64,000 bases of DNA from NCBI GenBank assembly GCA_035478435.1, contig DATIJT010000022.1, positions 1 to 64,000 of the forward strand, written 5' to 3'. Shown piece by piece: positions 57,105-64,000 of the stretch. Position numbers and translations under genes: made by a program. Positions within the stretch are counted from its first letter, which is position 1, and the number at the start of each line of letters is the position of its first letter. The notes beneath the pieces were generated by a model. The model worked only from the letters and a program-made list of their open reading frames with translations. It was not told where the DNA came from and did no database searches. The stretch is from DATLRC01 sp035478435 (lineage in GTDB: Bacteria > Patescibacteriota > Saccharimonadia > Saccharimonadales > UBA4665).

Positions 57105-57215
57105 TTTTGTGTAGGAGTACAGTTTGGTTGAAGGTCGAGTAACGAAGCGCAGCGTACTTTGTGGTACGCGAGCATCGTAACGGAGAGCTTCGGGCAAAAT
57201 GTGCCCTACACGAAA
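57105..57215. repeat. Long intergenic palindrome E7
   Basis: Arms TTTTGTGTAGG (57105-57115) and CCTACACGAAA (57205-57215) with one mismatch. The inner stem contains GAAG/CTTC and the tip GCGTAC/GTACGC. The core motif CGAAGCGCAGCG, hairpin, GCGAGCATCG resembles E4. Confidence 0.75.
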
Positions 57216-57220
57216 GCCGC

Positions 57221-57415
57221 TTACTTGCGCTTAACGGTCAAAAAGCCGTTGCGTGGGTTTTCGTTAACCATAAAACCATCTGGCAGGTCAGTAGCTTCAG
57301 GACGCTCGTCCTTGCTGAAGTAGTAAATAGTTTGCTGTTTGCCACCACGAAGTGTGACCATTTTTGAGTTTAAATAGTAAGTTACACCTTTGGAGTTAGT
57401 GTGCTTGTATGCCAT
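57221..57415 (-). CDS. Small basic beta-rich protein
   Basis: A 64-residue protein MAYKHTNSKGVTYYLNSKMV followed by LRGGKQQTIYYFSKDERPEA and a tail ending NGFLTVKRK. ATG 57415 follows GAGGGAG by 5-6 nt. TTGACA (57479-57484) with TATCTT 18 bp further serves as promoter. The same small protein type is common in Saccharibacteria annotations as hypothetical. Its strong signals suggest high expression. Confidence 0.75.
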   Translation of the reverse strand: MAYKHTNSKGVTYYLNSKMVTLRGGKQQTIYYFSKDERPEATDLPDGFMVNENPRNGFLTVKRK

Positions 57416-57687
57416 GCTTGGCTCCCTCTCTCTTAAAATTAGTAGTGTACCCCTAAGATACTCTGGTGGGTTTTTATTTGTCAACCCTTATATAAATTTT
57501 CTTGCCCTTTTATTGAGTCCACAACAGGTGAGTAAACAGGCCTTTTAGACCCTAAAACAGTTTTTGATTCCTCTGGCCAAAGCCAAAATCGAATCAGAAG
57601 ATTAAATTTGGAGTTGCATAAGCGCTTTAGGCTGTATTAAACTAGGTTGGTAATCATAAAAAGAATAATAAGGTGGTAAGAGAGCAT

Positions 57688-58305
57688 ATGGACTTTACTA
57701 ATCGTGCTTCACAACCTCAGATGACGGGTTCGCCCGCTTCTTCGACGTCAGGAGCAACTACTTCTAACAAACACAATAAAGTAAATGAGACTAAATGGTC
57801 GAGAGTGGTTATGGTTTTGGCAGTCACTTCAGTCGCCGTACTGGTTTTGGCAGTCTTAGCAGTAGTCAGCTTCGGTGGCGTCAAAGCTGAAGATAATTTT
57901 GTTAATAAAGATAAGTTACAGGCTGTTTTCCTGAATACCGGCCAAGTGTACTTTGGTAAAGTTAAATCGCTGAACAGTAAATATTTGGTACTCGATAATA
58001 TTTACTATCTACAGACTACTCAAAATGGCACTGACAAGAACTCTACCAGCATCTCGCTAGTAAAATTGGGTTGTGAACTGCACGAGCCATACGACCGCAT
58101 GGTAATCAACCGCGACCAAGTGACTTTCTGGGAAAACCTGCAAGATAACGGTCAGGTAGCTCAAGCTGTTAGCAAGTTTGTGAAGGCTAATCCGGACGGC
58201 CAGAAGTGTGCCGATCAAAGCCAAGCTGGCAACTCACAAAATAACGTTCAGAACACTAACAGCTCAAGCTCTAGCTCAAGTAGTTCTACTACCAAAAAGC
58301 CTTAG
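57688..58305 (+). CDS. Membrane-anchored protein, paralogue of the 25.6 kb gene
   Basis: A 205-residue protein. A Ser/Thr-rich cytoplasmic N-terminus (about 1-40) is followed by one membrane helix (about 44-68) and the domain QAVFLNTGQVYFGKVKSLNSKYLVLDNIYYL, ending VTFWENLQDNGQVAQAVSKF (in parts), shared with the 25589 gene. A Ser-rich tail follows. GGTGG precedes ATG 57688; GTG 57673 is an alternative. The function is unknown. Confidence 0.75.
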   Translation: MDFTNRASQPQMTGSPASSTSGATTSNKHNKVNETKWSRVVMVLAVTSVAVLVLAVLAVVSFGGVKAEDNFVNKDKLQAVFLNTGQVYFGKVKSLNSKYLVLDNIYYLQTTQNGTDKNSTSISLVKLGCELHEPYDRMVINRDQVTFWENLQDNGQVAQAVSKFVKANPDGQKCADQSQAGNSQNNVQNTNSSSSSSSSSTTKKP

Positions 58306-58327
58306 CTAAAAGCTAGTTAGCAAGCGA

Positions 58328-58360
58328 CCACCTGGCCATTCAGCCAGGTGGTTTTATTAT
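58328..58360 (+). terminator. Rho-independent terminator
   Basis: Stem CCACCTGGC/GCCAGGTGG, loop CATTCA, then TTTTATTAT. Confidence 0.92.
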
Positions 58361-58378
58361 GTAAGCAATATCGGTGAG

Positions 58379-58984
58379 CTAGCTCGCTTTGCTTCTTAAC
58401 CATCTAGTGACTAGCCACCAAAATGCTGCGGCAAATAGGCTCAAAAAGCCAAATACCTTGCTCCAACCGGCCAGATCTGGCGACCATTTCGGCGAAACAA
58501 AGGCAAATTTGTACAGACCATCGGCGATAGGCGCTATTTTTACACCGTGGCTAGTGACATATTGCTCGATACAAGGCACCCGGTTCCGGCCAGAGAAATC
58601 GTGGGAATTTTGTTGTTCGCAGTAAGCTTGGGCAGCGGTGTAGATCTGGGCATTGGCTTGCTGAAGTTGTAGATTTTGCTTTTCAACTAGGCGGTCATAG
58701 GTATATTTGAGCTGAATGGGAGGATAAACAGCGCTAGGGCCAGCCGCCAGCTCGGTATTCATATGGCTGGTTACGTAGGCTTGTAGGTTCTGTAGGCTGC
58801 CTTCTATATCGCCATTATCTTTATCGGCGTTATAGACTGCCTGGCGCAAACTGAGCATATGCTGATTGTTGGACCTTAAGGCGAAAAGGCAGATCACTCC
58901 CCAAACTAGAGCCAGGATTAGAAAATAGTAGGGTTTTATGATGCGCAACTTGGTAAAAAGGTGGTGTAAGTGATGTTTGTTCAT
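58379..58984 (-). CDS. Two-helix membrane protein of unknown function
   Basis: A 201-residue protein with a helix at about 19-36, an extracytoplasmic domain with two Cys pairs (YCEQQ, VPCIEQ) and a helix at about 176-194. Its layout is like that of bacterial envelope proteins without known domains. TATAAT lies 10 nt before the ATG. Confidence 0.62.
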   Translation of the reverse strand: MNKHHLHHLFTKLRIIKPYYFLILALVWGVICLFALRSNNQHMLSLRQAVYNADKDNGDIEGSLQNLQAYVTSHMNTELAAGPSAVYPPIQLKYTYDRLVEKQNLQLQQANAQIYTAAQAYCEQQNSHDFSGRNRVPCIEQYVTSHGVKIAPIADGLYKFAFVSPKWSPDLAGWSKVFGFLSLFAAAFWWLVTRWLRSKAS

Positions 58985-58999
58985 GCTGCTTAAGATTAT

Positions 59000-59037
59000 A
59001 CGACTTTATGGACTTTATGGACTTTCGACTTTAGACT
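59000..59037. repeat. Short tandem GACTTT-type repeat in the promoter region of murC
   Basis: CGACTTTATGGACTTTATGG then ACTTTCGACTTTAGAC: 9-bp TTTATGGAC units and related 7-bp units, similar in core to those in tilS. It overlaps the putative -10 (TAGACT) of the next gene. Confidence 0.6.
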
Positions 59038-59043
59038 AATCTT

Positions 59044-60342
59044 ATGCACATCTATTTTTCTGGCATCGGTGGCACGGCTATTGGTCCGCTGGCTTTGATA
59101 GCCAAACAAGCTGGATTTGAGGTGTCAGGTTCCGACAAACAGACTTCACAATATATCGAATACCTCAAAAAACACGGTATAACTAATATCCACATTGGCC
59201 AAGACCGCCAAGCGATTGCCGTAGTCCATCAAAAGCGACCGATTGATTGGTTCGTTTACACTTCTGCCCTACCGCTCGAGAATCCGGATGCCCCGGAGCT
59301 GGCTTACTGCGCCGAGCAGGGCATAAAGACTTCCAAGCGAGATGAGTTTTTGAACCACATTTTCCAAACCAAAGGTCTGAAGCTATTAGCCATAGCCGGT
59401 ACACATGGCAAAACCACCACTACGGCCATGGTTATTTGGCTTTTTAAGCAGCTAGGGATGCCGTTTAGCTATTCAGTAGGGGCCAAAATCCCCTTTGGCG
59501 ACATGGGGCAGTTTGAGCCGCAAAGTGAATATTTTGTGTATGAAGCGGACGAATTTGACCGCAATTTTCTGGCCTATGAACCGCACATTAGCCTAATTAC
59601 CGGCGTTAGCTGGGACCACCACGAAATCTTCCCTACCCGCGAAGATTACCAAGCCGCTTTCCGCGAATTCATAGGACAAAGCCAGCAAGTTTTTTTATGG
59701 CAAGAAGATGCCGATTATCTAGCCGTCGAACCTGGCCCTGTTATTACGAGCCTTGATAGCAGCGAAATTCTCGATGCCAAGCACAAGATTAAACTTGTGG
59801 GACTGTACAACCGCTTAGATGCCTGGCTAGCCGTGCAAGCCGTGCATTACGTCACTAAAAAGCCTGTCGAGGAGTTGCTGAAGCACATCAACCGTTTTCC
59901 TGGTTTGCAGCGCCGTATGGAGCAAATCATCCCTGGGCTTTACAGCGATTACGCCCACACTCCAGAAAAAATCCGCGGCGCCATGAGCGTAGCCACCGAA
60001 ATGGCGGCCGATGCGGGCCGAAAGGTAATAGTGGTCTACGAACCGCTTACGAACCGCCGGCAGCACTATATGTTAGATGATTACAAAGATTGTTTTGCCG
60101 GCGCTGCTAAAGTTTATTGGTTACCAAGCTACCTGGCCCGCGAAGACCCTAACCAGCGGATTATCCCACCTGAGGAGCTGATATCCCACTTGGCCGATCC
60201 ATCCATTGCCGAACCGGCCGAACGTAACGACAAACTCAAACAAACCATCCAGAAGCACCTAGCGGCCGGCGATATGGTTGTGGGCATGGCCGGCGGTGGC
60301 GGTGACAGTTTGGACGAATGGTTGAGAAAGGAGTTTAAATAA
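59044..60342 (+). CDS. murC: UDP-N-acetylmuramate--L-alanine ligase (MurC)-like
   Basis: A 432-residue Mur ligase. The MurC-type Rossmann start is HIYFSGIGGTAIGPLALIAK, then VSGSDKQTS; the ATP loop is IAGTHGKTTTTAMVIWLF (about 117-134); the central DHHEIFP and C-terminal SDYAHTPEKIRGAM (about 299-312) complete the three domains. A Mpl-type activity is possible because the family is shared. It is the first committed ligase of peptidoglycan precursor synthesis. TAGACT is 6 nt before the ATG. Confidence 0.85.
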   Translation: MHIYFSGIGGTAIGPLALIAKQAGFEVSGSDKQTSQYIEYLKKHGITNIHIGQDRQAIAVVHQKRPIDWFVYTSALPLENPDAPELAYCAEQGIKTSKRDEFLNHIFQTKGLKLLAIAGTHGKTTTTAMVIWLFKQLGMPFSYSVGAKIPFGDMGQFEPQSEYFVYEADEFDRNFLAYEPHISLITGVSWDHHEIFPTREDYQAAFREFIGQSQQVFLWQEDADYLAVEPGPVITSLDSSEILDAKHKIKLVGLYNRLDAWLAVQAVHYVTKKPVEELLKHINRFPGLQRRMEQIIPGLYSDYAHTPEKIRGAMSVATEMAADAGRKVIVVYEPLTNRRQHYMLDDYKDCFAGAAKVYWLPSYLAREDPNQRIIPPEELISHLADPSIAEPAERNDKLKQTIQKHLAAGDMVVGMAGGGGDSLDEWLRKEFK

Positions 60343-60641
60343 TGGTTGCCAAGATTGTGCGCTACAAAGCCAAGCCTCATGAAGTGACCGAAGTTGCCCA
60401 AGCCATCAAAGATTTCCTGGTAGCTATAGCTAAGCACGAGCCAGACACAGACTATCAGGCATTGCAAATGACTGACGGCGTCAGCTTCATCCACACGATG
60501 CGCTTTAAAGATGAAGCGGCTATGCAGAAACACGCCAACGCCGATTACACTCTAAAGTTTACTGATGTGCTTTATCCACGATGTGAAGTCGAGCCCGAAT
60601 TCAGCGACGTCAAAGACGTATTTAGTACGGAGTCAGATTAG
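60342..60641 (+). CDS. Antibiotic biosynthesis monooxygenase-like (ABM) protein
   Basis: A 99-residue protein with the ABM dimeric ferredoxin-like pattern: AKIVRYKAKPHEVTEV, HEPDTDYQALQMTDG, and FIHTMRFKDEAAMQKHANA. Such proteins may oxidise quinols or act as stress-related dimers. The start overlaps murC by 1 nt. Confidence 0.75.
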   Translation: MVAKIVRYKAKPHEVTEVAQAIKDFLVAIAKHEPDTDYQALQMTDGVSFIHTMRFKDEAAMQKHANADYTLKFTDVLYPRCEVEPEFSDVKDVFSTESD

Positions 60642-61372
60642 TGAAATTAGTGCAGTTAAACGCCTGGGGAGGGCGGCTTGAACCGCCCATAGCCAGATTT
60701 ATCGAGCAGCAAAAGCCCGACATAATTTGCCTGCAAGAAGTCATTAGCTTTCAAAGAGGCCAGACTGGTTTATTTATACCTCTTGAATCCATCCAGTCAC
60801 AAGCAAATTTGCCTTTCATTAGCTTTGCGCCGGTATTTTCTTTTCCCTACATGAAGGGTATGGCCCGCTTCGGTAATGCTGTTTTGAGCCGGTTTCCTAT
60901 TCAAAAGTCAGAAGTAATTTTTACTTACCTTGAACATAAAGATGATTTCATGTTCGGAGAAGACGATAACAATATACGTAACTTTATCCACGCCGTTATC
61001 GAGATCAATGGCGTGGCTTGCAATGTCTTAACCCATCACGGTTATTGGATCCACGAACATAAAAACGGCAATTCGGAAACATTCCGGCAAACAAAGTTGC
61101 TAGCCGATTACATTAAAAACCTGGAGGGGCCGGTTATTCTTAGTGGTGATTTTAATCTCGTGCCTGGCAGTGGATCTTTGGAATCACTCAATAACCAACT
61201 TACAAATCTAAGTGTGAAGCATAAACTTAAAACTACGCGGACTTTGCTGACTGTTAAAACTGAAGTGTGCGATTATATTTTTGTGAATGACTCTGTAAAA
61301 GTAAAAAGCTTCCGAGCTTTAGATGATGTTATTTCTGACCATAAACCTTTGCTTCTAGATTTTGAGCTATGA
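60641..61372 (+). CDS. Endonuclease/exonuclease/phosphatase family protein
   Basis: A 243-residue EEP-fold hydrolase. LVQLNAWGGRLE with Asn, ICLQEVISF with the catalytic Glu, and LSGDFNLVPGS with Asp-Asn, then ISDHKPLLLDF with the C-terminal Asp-His, are all visible. It may be a DNA repair nuclease (ExoIII-like) or a phosphodiesterase. The start is GTG, overlapping the previous gene by 1 nt. It is coupled to the next gene by a 4-nt overlap. Confidence 0.85.
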   Translation: MKLVQLNAWGGRLEPPIARFIEQQKPDIICLQEVISFQRGQTGLFIPLESIQSQANLPFISFAPVFSFPYMKGMARFGNAVLSRFPIQKSEVIFTYLEHKDDFMFGEDDNNIRNFIHAVIEINGVACNVLTHHGYWIHEHKNGNSETFRQTKLLADYIKNLEGPVILSGDFNLVPGSGSLESLNNQLTNLSVKHKLKTTRTLLTVKTEVCDYIFVNDSVKVKSFRALDDVISDHKPLLLDFEL

Positions 61373-61800
61373 AAAAGATTTATTTTGCCTGTGCCATAAG
61401 CTCCGGCCGCGACCATGCCGATGCTTACCACGAAATTGTTAAAATCATAAAAGGCCAAGGTTTGCATGTGCTAAGTGACTATTTTGCCGATAAAACCGTC
61501 GAAGCCCTAAAAGGTCCAACGCCTCATCTCAAACCACCCCAAATCTGGCAAGATGATGTGAATATGATCAAGGAAGCTCACGCCATAATTGCTGAGGTCA
61601 CGCAGCCCAGCCTAGGAGTCGGTTATGAAATTGCTATCGCCCACGAATGGGGCAAACCGGTATTAGCCCTGTACCATCCGCGCCCAGGTCACCGCTTATC
61701 ATCTATGATTATTGGCAGCCCGAATGTGATGGTTTTTGAATACAAGGATGTCTCCGAAACCGTCCCGGTCATAGCCGACTTCATTTCTCAGCTTGGATAG
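61369..61800 (+). CDS. Nucleoside 2-deoxyribosyltransferase/DNPH1-like
   Basis: A 143-residue protein with IYFACAISSGRDHADAY (substrate loop), DVNMIKEAHAIIAEVTQPSLGVGYEIAIA with the catalytic-type Glu in GVGYEIAIA, and KPVLALYHPRPGHRLS. It matches the DNPH1/Rcl branch that cleaves deoxynucleoside monophosphates. It fits a nucleotide clean-up set with the MazG-like protein nearby. Confidence 0.82.
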   Translation: MKKIYFACAISSGRDHADAYHEIVKIIKGQGLHVLSDYFADKTVEALKGPTPHLKPPQIWQDDVNMIKEAHAIIAEVTQPSLGVGYEIAIAHEWGKPVLALYHPRPGHRLSSMIIGSPNVMVFEYKDVSETVPVIADFISQLG

Positions 61801-61802
61801 GA

Positions 61803-62201
61803 TTATTTTATGTCTTCGGCGATTTCGTAATTAGCGCCCGCCGGATCTTGTACAAACGCATACCGCAAGATTACACCCTGGGTGATAGGAATAACCAATT
61901 TATAACCTTGACTTACCAGGGCTTTCACATCTTTCTCAAGATTATCCGAGGACAAAGCTAAGTGACTACTAATATATTGGACTTCGGCATGCTTCTTATC
62001 CAAAAACTGCCATAATTCTATGACCATTTCCCTATTTCGCACCCAGGCAACTTTAGCCTTGGGTTCCGGTTTATCGAATTCTTTAACAACTGAAAAGCCT
62101 AAGCCTTCATATAATTGAATTGCCTTATTTAAGTCAGCAACCTGGACACCAGTGTGAAGTACTTTTTTAAGCACTTGGACTCCATTCTTGGCGGGATTCA
62201 T
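61803..62201 (-). CDS. Glyoxalase/VOC-family protein
   Basis: A 132-residue single VOC module: VLHTGVQVADLNKAIQLYEGLGF then AKVAWVRNREMVIELWQFL and the final FVQDPAGANYEIAED (in parts). Metal ligands His near 17, Glu near 57 and Glu near 127 are plausible. The substrate is unknown. It overlaps the next upstream gene by 35 nt; a GTG later in the frame is an alternative start. Confidence 0.82.
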   Translation of the reverse strand: MNPAKNGVQVLKKVLHTGVQVADLNKAIQLYEGLGFSVVKEFDKPEPKAKVAWVRNREMVIELWQFLDKKHAEVQYISSHLALSSDNLEKDVKALVSQGYKLVIPITQGVILRYAFVQDPAGANYEIAEDIK

Positions 62202-62628
62202 CAGGAAAGTTCACGACGTCAAATAATACAAAAAGGGAGGGTTTGATGCGGTAAAAACGGTGGGGTTTCTCTGGATGAGCCATAAATTTATCAATTGTTT
62301 CAGAATCGAATACGCGGCCTTCGTAAACCGATCGGGCTTTAGCAACATCATTGGGATTGCTAAGTTCCTCGGCTAAACCCTGGAGTTGTAAACCACGAGG
62401 AGAATCTTCGGGAGTTTGTGGCGAGCAAATCGCGGCGGCAACCTTAGGATTATTTCGCACCTCTTGACTATGGCGCCTTGTGATAGAGCTAAACCAATAA
62501 ATATTTAAGCCTTCGTCTGATGCGAACCAGACATTGCAAACCCAAGGTTGATTATTTTGGGAAGTTGCTAACTGCATCATCTTAGCTTCTTTCAAGTAAT
62601 CTCTAATCAATTGCTCGAGCTTGTTCAT
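62167..62628 (-). CDS. Pyridoxamine 5'-phosphate oxidase-like flavin protein
   Basis: A 153-residue split-barrel protein with MMQLATSQNNQPWVCNVWFASDEGLNIYWFSS (in parts), SRRHSQEVRNNPKVAAAI and GLQLQGLAEEL. This is the general stress PPOX group (FMN or F420 binding), not PdxH itself. The ATG overlaps the MazG-like gene stop. Confidence 0.82.
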   Translation of the reverse strand: MNKLEQLIRDYLKEAKMMQLATSQNNQPWVCNVWFASDEGLNIYWFSSITRRHSQEVRNNPKVAAAICSPQTPEDSPRGLQLQGLAEELSNPNDVAKARSVYEGRVFDSETIDKFMAHPEKPHRFYRIKPSLFVLFDVVNFPDESRQEWSPSA

Positions 62629-62960
62629 CGATTATCTCCCTTGCCTGTTATAACGCCGCGTTGTTTGCGATCGGCGAGCTTGCTGAGGTTCTTTTGCATA
62701 ATATCATCAAGCGATAGGCCTAAAGAGTGGGCAAGTATGGCCACGTACCAAACTACATCGGCCATTTCTTTGGCAAGTTCGGCTAAGTCTTCTTCGGAAA
62801 TTTTGCCATTTTTATAGGCTACGATCTTCTTCCACTTTTCCAGCACTTCGCCGGCTTCACCGCCAACACCCATAGCCCAAATACTGTTTTGCAAAACCGG
62901 GTCGTCGTAAGTTATGTGAGCCGTAGTCAGCGCCTGTTTTTGATACTCGTCAAAAGTCAT
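62625..62960 (-). CDS. MazG-like nucleotide pyrophosphohydrolase
   Basis: A 111-residue all-alpha NTP-PPase: GVGGEAGEVLEKWKKIVAYKNGK gives the first EExxE-type helix, and LAKEMADVVWYVAILAHSLG the second helix with Glu/Asp ligands (each read in part). It hydrolyses non-canonical or excess nucleotides. TACAAT at 62967-62972 is 6 nt from the ATG. Confidence 0.88.
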   Translation of the reverse strand: MTFDEYQKQALTTAHITYDDPVLQNSIWAMGVGGEAGEVLEKWKKIVAYKNGKISEEDLAELAKEMADVVWYVAILAHSLGLSLDDIMQKNLSKLADRKQRGVITGKGDNR

Positions 62961-62993
62961 AGGGCTATTGTAGCGTAGAATCGCCGATGCTTG

Positions 62994-63539
62994 CTAAACA
63001 ATGAACTTGTGCAACTCAGGATGGTTGACTAGGTGTTTTAGCTGGTCTTTGCACCACCAAGATAATCTATCCTCGGTGTCGTTCAAGGCCTCGTGGACAA
63101 AAGCACTCCATTCAACCCATTTGTAGCCGGCTACTTCCTCTGGATTTAACTTTACCGAGTCGTGCGTACGGGCTAGGAAGACAGGGCAAATTTCGTTTTC
63201 TACAACTCCGTTAAAAGGAGGAGTCTTATATCGATAATCGGGCAAGGCCACTATCAGGTCATGAACAGTTATGCCGAGTTCTTCCTGGGCGCGGCGGTTA
63301 ATGGCCGCGGGCATGTCTTCGTCCGGGCTGGGGTGTCCACACAAGCTGTCGGTCCAAACACCCGGCCAAACTTTTTTGCTGTCAGCGCGCCTGGTCAGCA
63401 AAAACTTGCCTTTGGCGTTGAAAATATAGCAAGAAAAAGCCAGATGGAGTGGAGTGTGCAAGTGGTGGGAAGCAAGCTTATCGGCTTTTCCCACGGGCTG
63501 GCCAGCATAGTCCACTAAAACAATCTGTTCGGGAGTCAT
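62994..63539 (-). CDS. idi: Isopentenyl-diphosphate delta-isomerase, type I
   Basis: A 181-residue Nudix-fold enzyme with HLAFSCYIFNAKGKFLLTRR, the active-site Cys in DSLCGHPSPDED, the Nudix-like INRRAQEELGI and the catalytic Glu in VVENEICPVFLA. It interconverts IPP and DMAPP, supplying starter units for polyprenyl carriers, tRNA prenylation or the UbiA-type enzyme. TATAGT at 63548-63553 is 8 nt from the ATG. Confidence 0.93.
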   Translation of the reverse strand: MTPEQIVLVDYAGQPVGKADKLASHHLHTPLHLAFSCYIFNAKGKFLLTRRADSKKVWPGVWTDSLCGHPSPDEDMPAAINRRAQEELGITVHDLIVALPDYRYKTPPFNGVVENEICPVFLARTHDSVKLNPEEVAGYKWVEWSAFVHEALNDTEDRLSWWCKDQLKHLVNHPELHKFIV

Positions 63540-63581
63540 TGACTTTCACTATAGCTTTTGGATTTTAAAATTTAGTTAAAG

Positions 63582-63740
63582 ACCTACCTGTTGTCTCGCC
63601 TTCAGCTTCAAGCCTTACTAGCGGGCTGCAACTGTCAGACCGCTCCGCAAGGTATCTTCAGATACCTTTTGTTCGCCTGCTGCCAGTTTCGCTAACGCCA
63701 TTAAGACTTTTACTTAACGAACGCGAGACAACAGATAGGT
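63582..63740. repeat. Long intergenic palindrome E8
   Basis: Arms ACCTACCTGTTGTCTCGC (63582-63599) and its complement (63723-63740) with one mismatch. The core shares GCGGGCTGCAACTGT, AGACCGCTCC, GTTCGCCTGCTG and CAGTTTCGCTA with the reverse complement of E6. The tip hairpin GGTATCTTCAGATACC differs in sequence from the E6 tip but is equally self-complementary. It ends right at the stop codon of the next gene. Confidence 0.9.
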
Positions 63741-64000
63741 TTAGACTTTTACTGATCCTTGGCGCAGGACTTCGATGGCGTCGTCGACGACGCGAATTAT
63801 GGTAGAAGGTTGGTGGTCGGATAAGTCGCCACCTTCTGAGTAGAAGTCAACCTGGTCGCCAAAGTATTTTTTGGCCATCCCAATATTGGTGGCCAGTGGT
63901 TCGCCGGGATGGTTGGCGCTGCTGGTAAGTAGCGGGCCGGTTTGCCCCAACAACTTCTGAAGCTCCGGGAAGTCGGGAATGCGTACCGCCAGACTGCCCT
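63741..64000 (-). CDS. Threonylcarbamoyl-AMP synthase (TsaC/Sua5/YrdC) C-terminal part
   Basis: The minus-strand frame is open to the window edge, so the start lies outside. The visible end reads SLAVRIPDFPELQKLLGQ then TGPLLTSSANHPGEPLATN and STIIRVVDD with RQGSV, characteristic of the YrdC domain (the SAN substrate-binding motif). The enzyme makes TC-AMP for t6A37 in ANN-decoding tRNAs such as the Met, Ile and Lys tRNAs of this window. TsaC versus Sua5 cannot be told apart from this part. Confidence 0.9.
   Translation of the reverse strand, partial: GSLAVRIPDFPELQKLLGQTGPLLTSSANHPGEPLATNIGMAKKYFGDQVDFYSEGGDLSDHQPSTIIRVVDDAIEVLRQGSVKV

Noticed and set aside
1..64000. CRISPR array or cas genes
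   Set aside because: No regularly spaced identical repeats and no Cas-like proteins were seen.

Overview
The window reads as a chromosome segment from a small-genome Patescibacteria (CPR) bacterium, most likely Candidatus Saccharibacteria. Genes are packed tightly, with many ATGA-type overlaps, and UGA is used as an ordinary stop (for example pilN), which argues against the recoded Gracilibacteria and Absconditabacteria. The gene set is information processing, type IV pilus, DNA-uptake, envelope and nucleotide-salvage functions with only isolated biosynthetic genes. The lineage call is inference; no rRNA or ribosomal-protein marker lies here.

Layout. 1-3.9 kb: end of a pilus-associated surface protein, then pilM-pilN-pilO and a small membrane protein. 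4-9.3 kb (minus strand): PH-domain protein, ruvB-ruvA-ruvC, yebC and a shortened comEC. 11.1-16.8 kb: a probable integrated element at tRNA-Lys with a large serine recombinase, regulators, a pilin-like protein and a papain-like protein. 18-20.8 kb: an operon of a CphA-type Mur ligase, a retropepsin-like protease and a RimK-type ATP-grasp ligase. 20.9-27.2 kb: the heat-shock region dnaJ, cutA, dnaK, grpE, hrcA with two CIRCE operators. 27.3-40.8 kb: purB, gmk, lepA, murJ, ftsH, tilS and a P-loop kinase. 41-46 kb: tRNA-CAT, an EamA-like permease, cdsA, plsY and a UbiA prenyltransferase cluster. 47.5-52.4 kb: small unknown genes, a candidate structured RNA, a 29-residue peptide gene, a putative metalloprotease, divIC/ftsB and two more CAT-anticodon tRNAs. 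52.4-64 kb: a frameshifted two-part gene, pyrF, an ABC-2 exporter, murC, nucleotide-handling genes, idi and the end of tsaC/sua5.

Three genome-wide signals stand out. First, long intergenic imperfect palindromes of about 100-170 bp recur eight times; two share a homologous core of about 115 bp, yet their outer arms differ in sequence while staying self-complementary. Second, many genes have a -10 hexamer only 6-9 nt upstream of the start codon, implying widespread leaderless transcription beside Shine-Dalgarno-led genes. Third, heptamer tandem repeats lie inside the coding parts of grpE and tilS. Other points are an A9 frameshift site, a recombinase whose C-terminus is read from the antisense of tRNA-Lys, and a cyanophycin-synthetase-like activity split over two genes around a protease.
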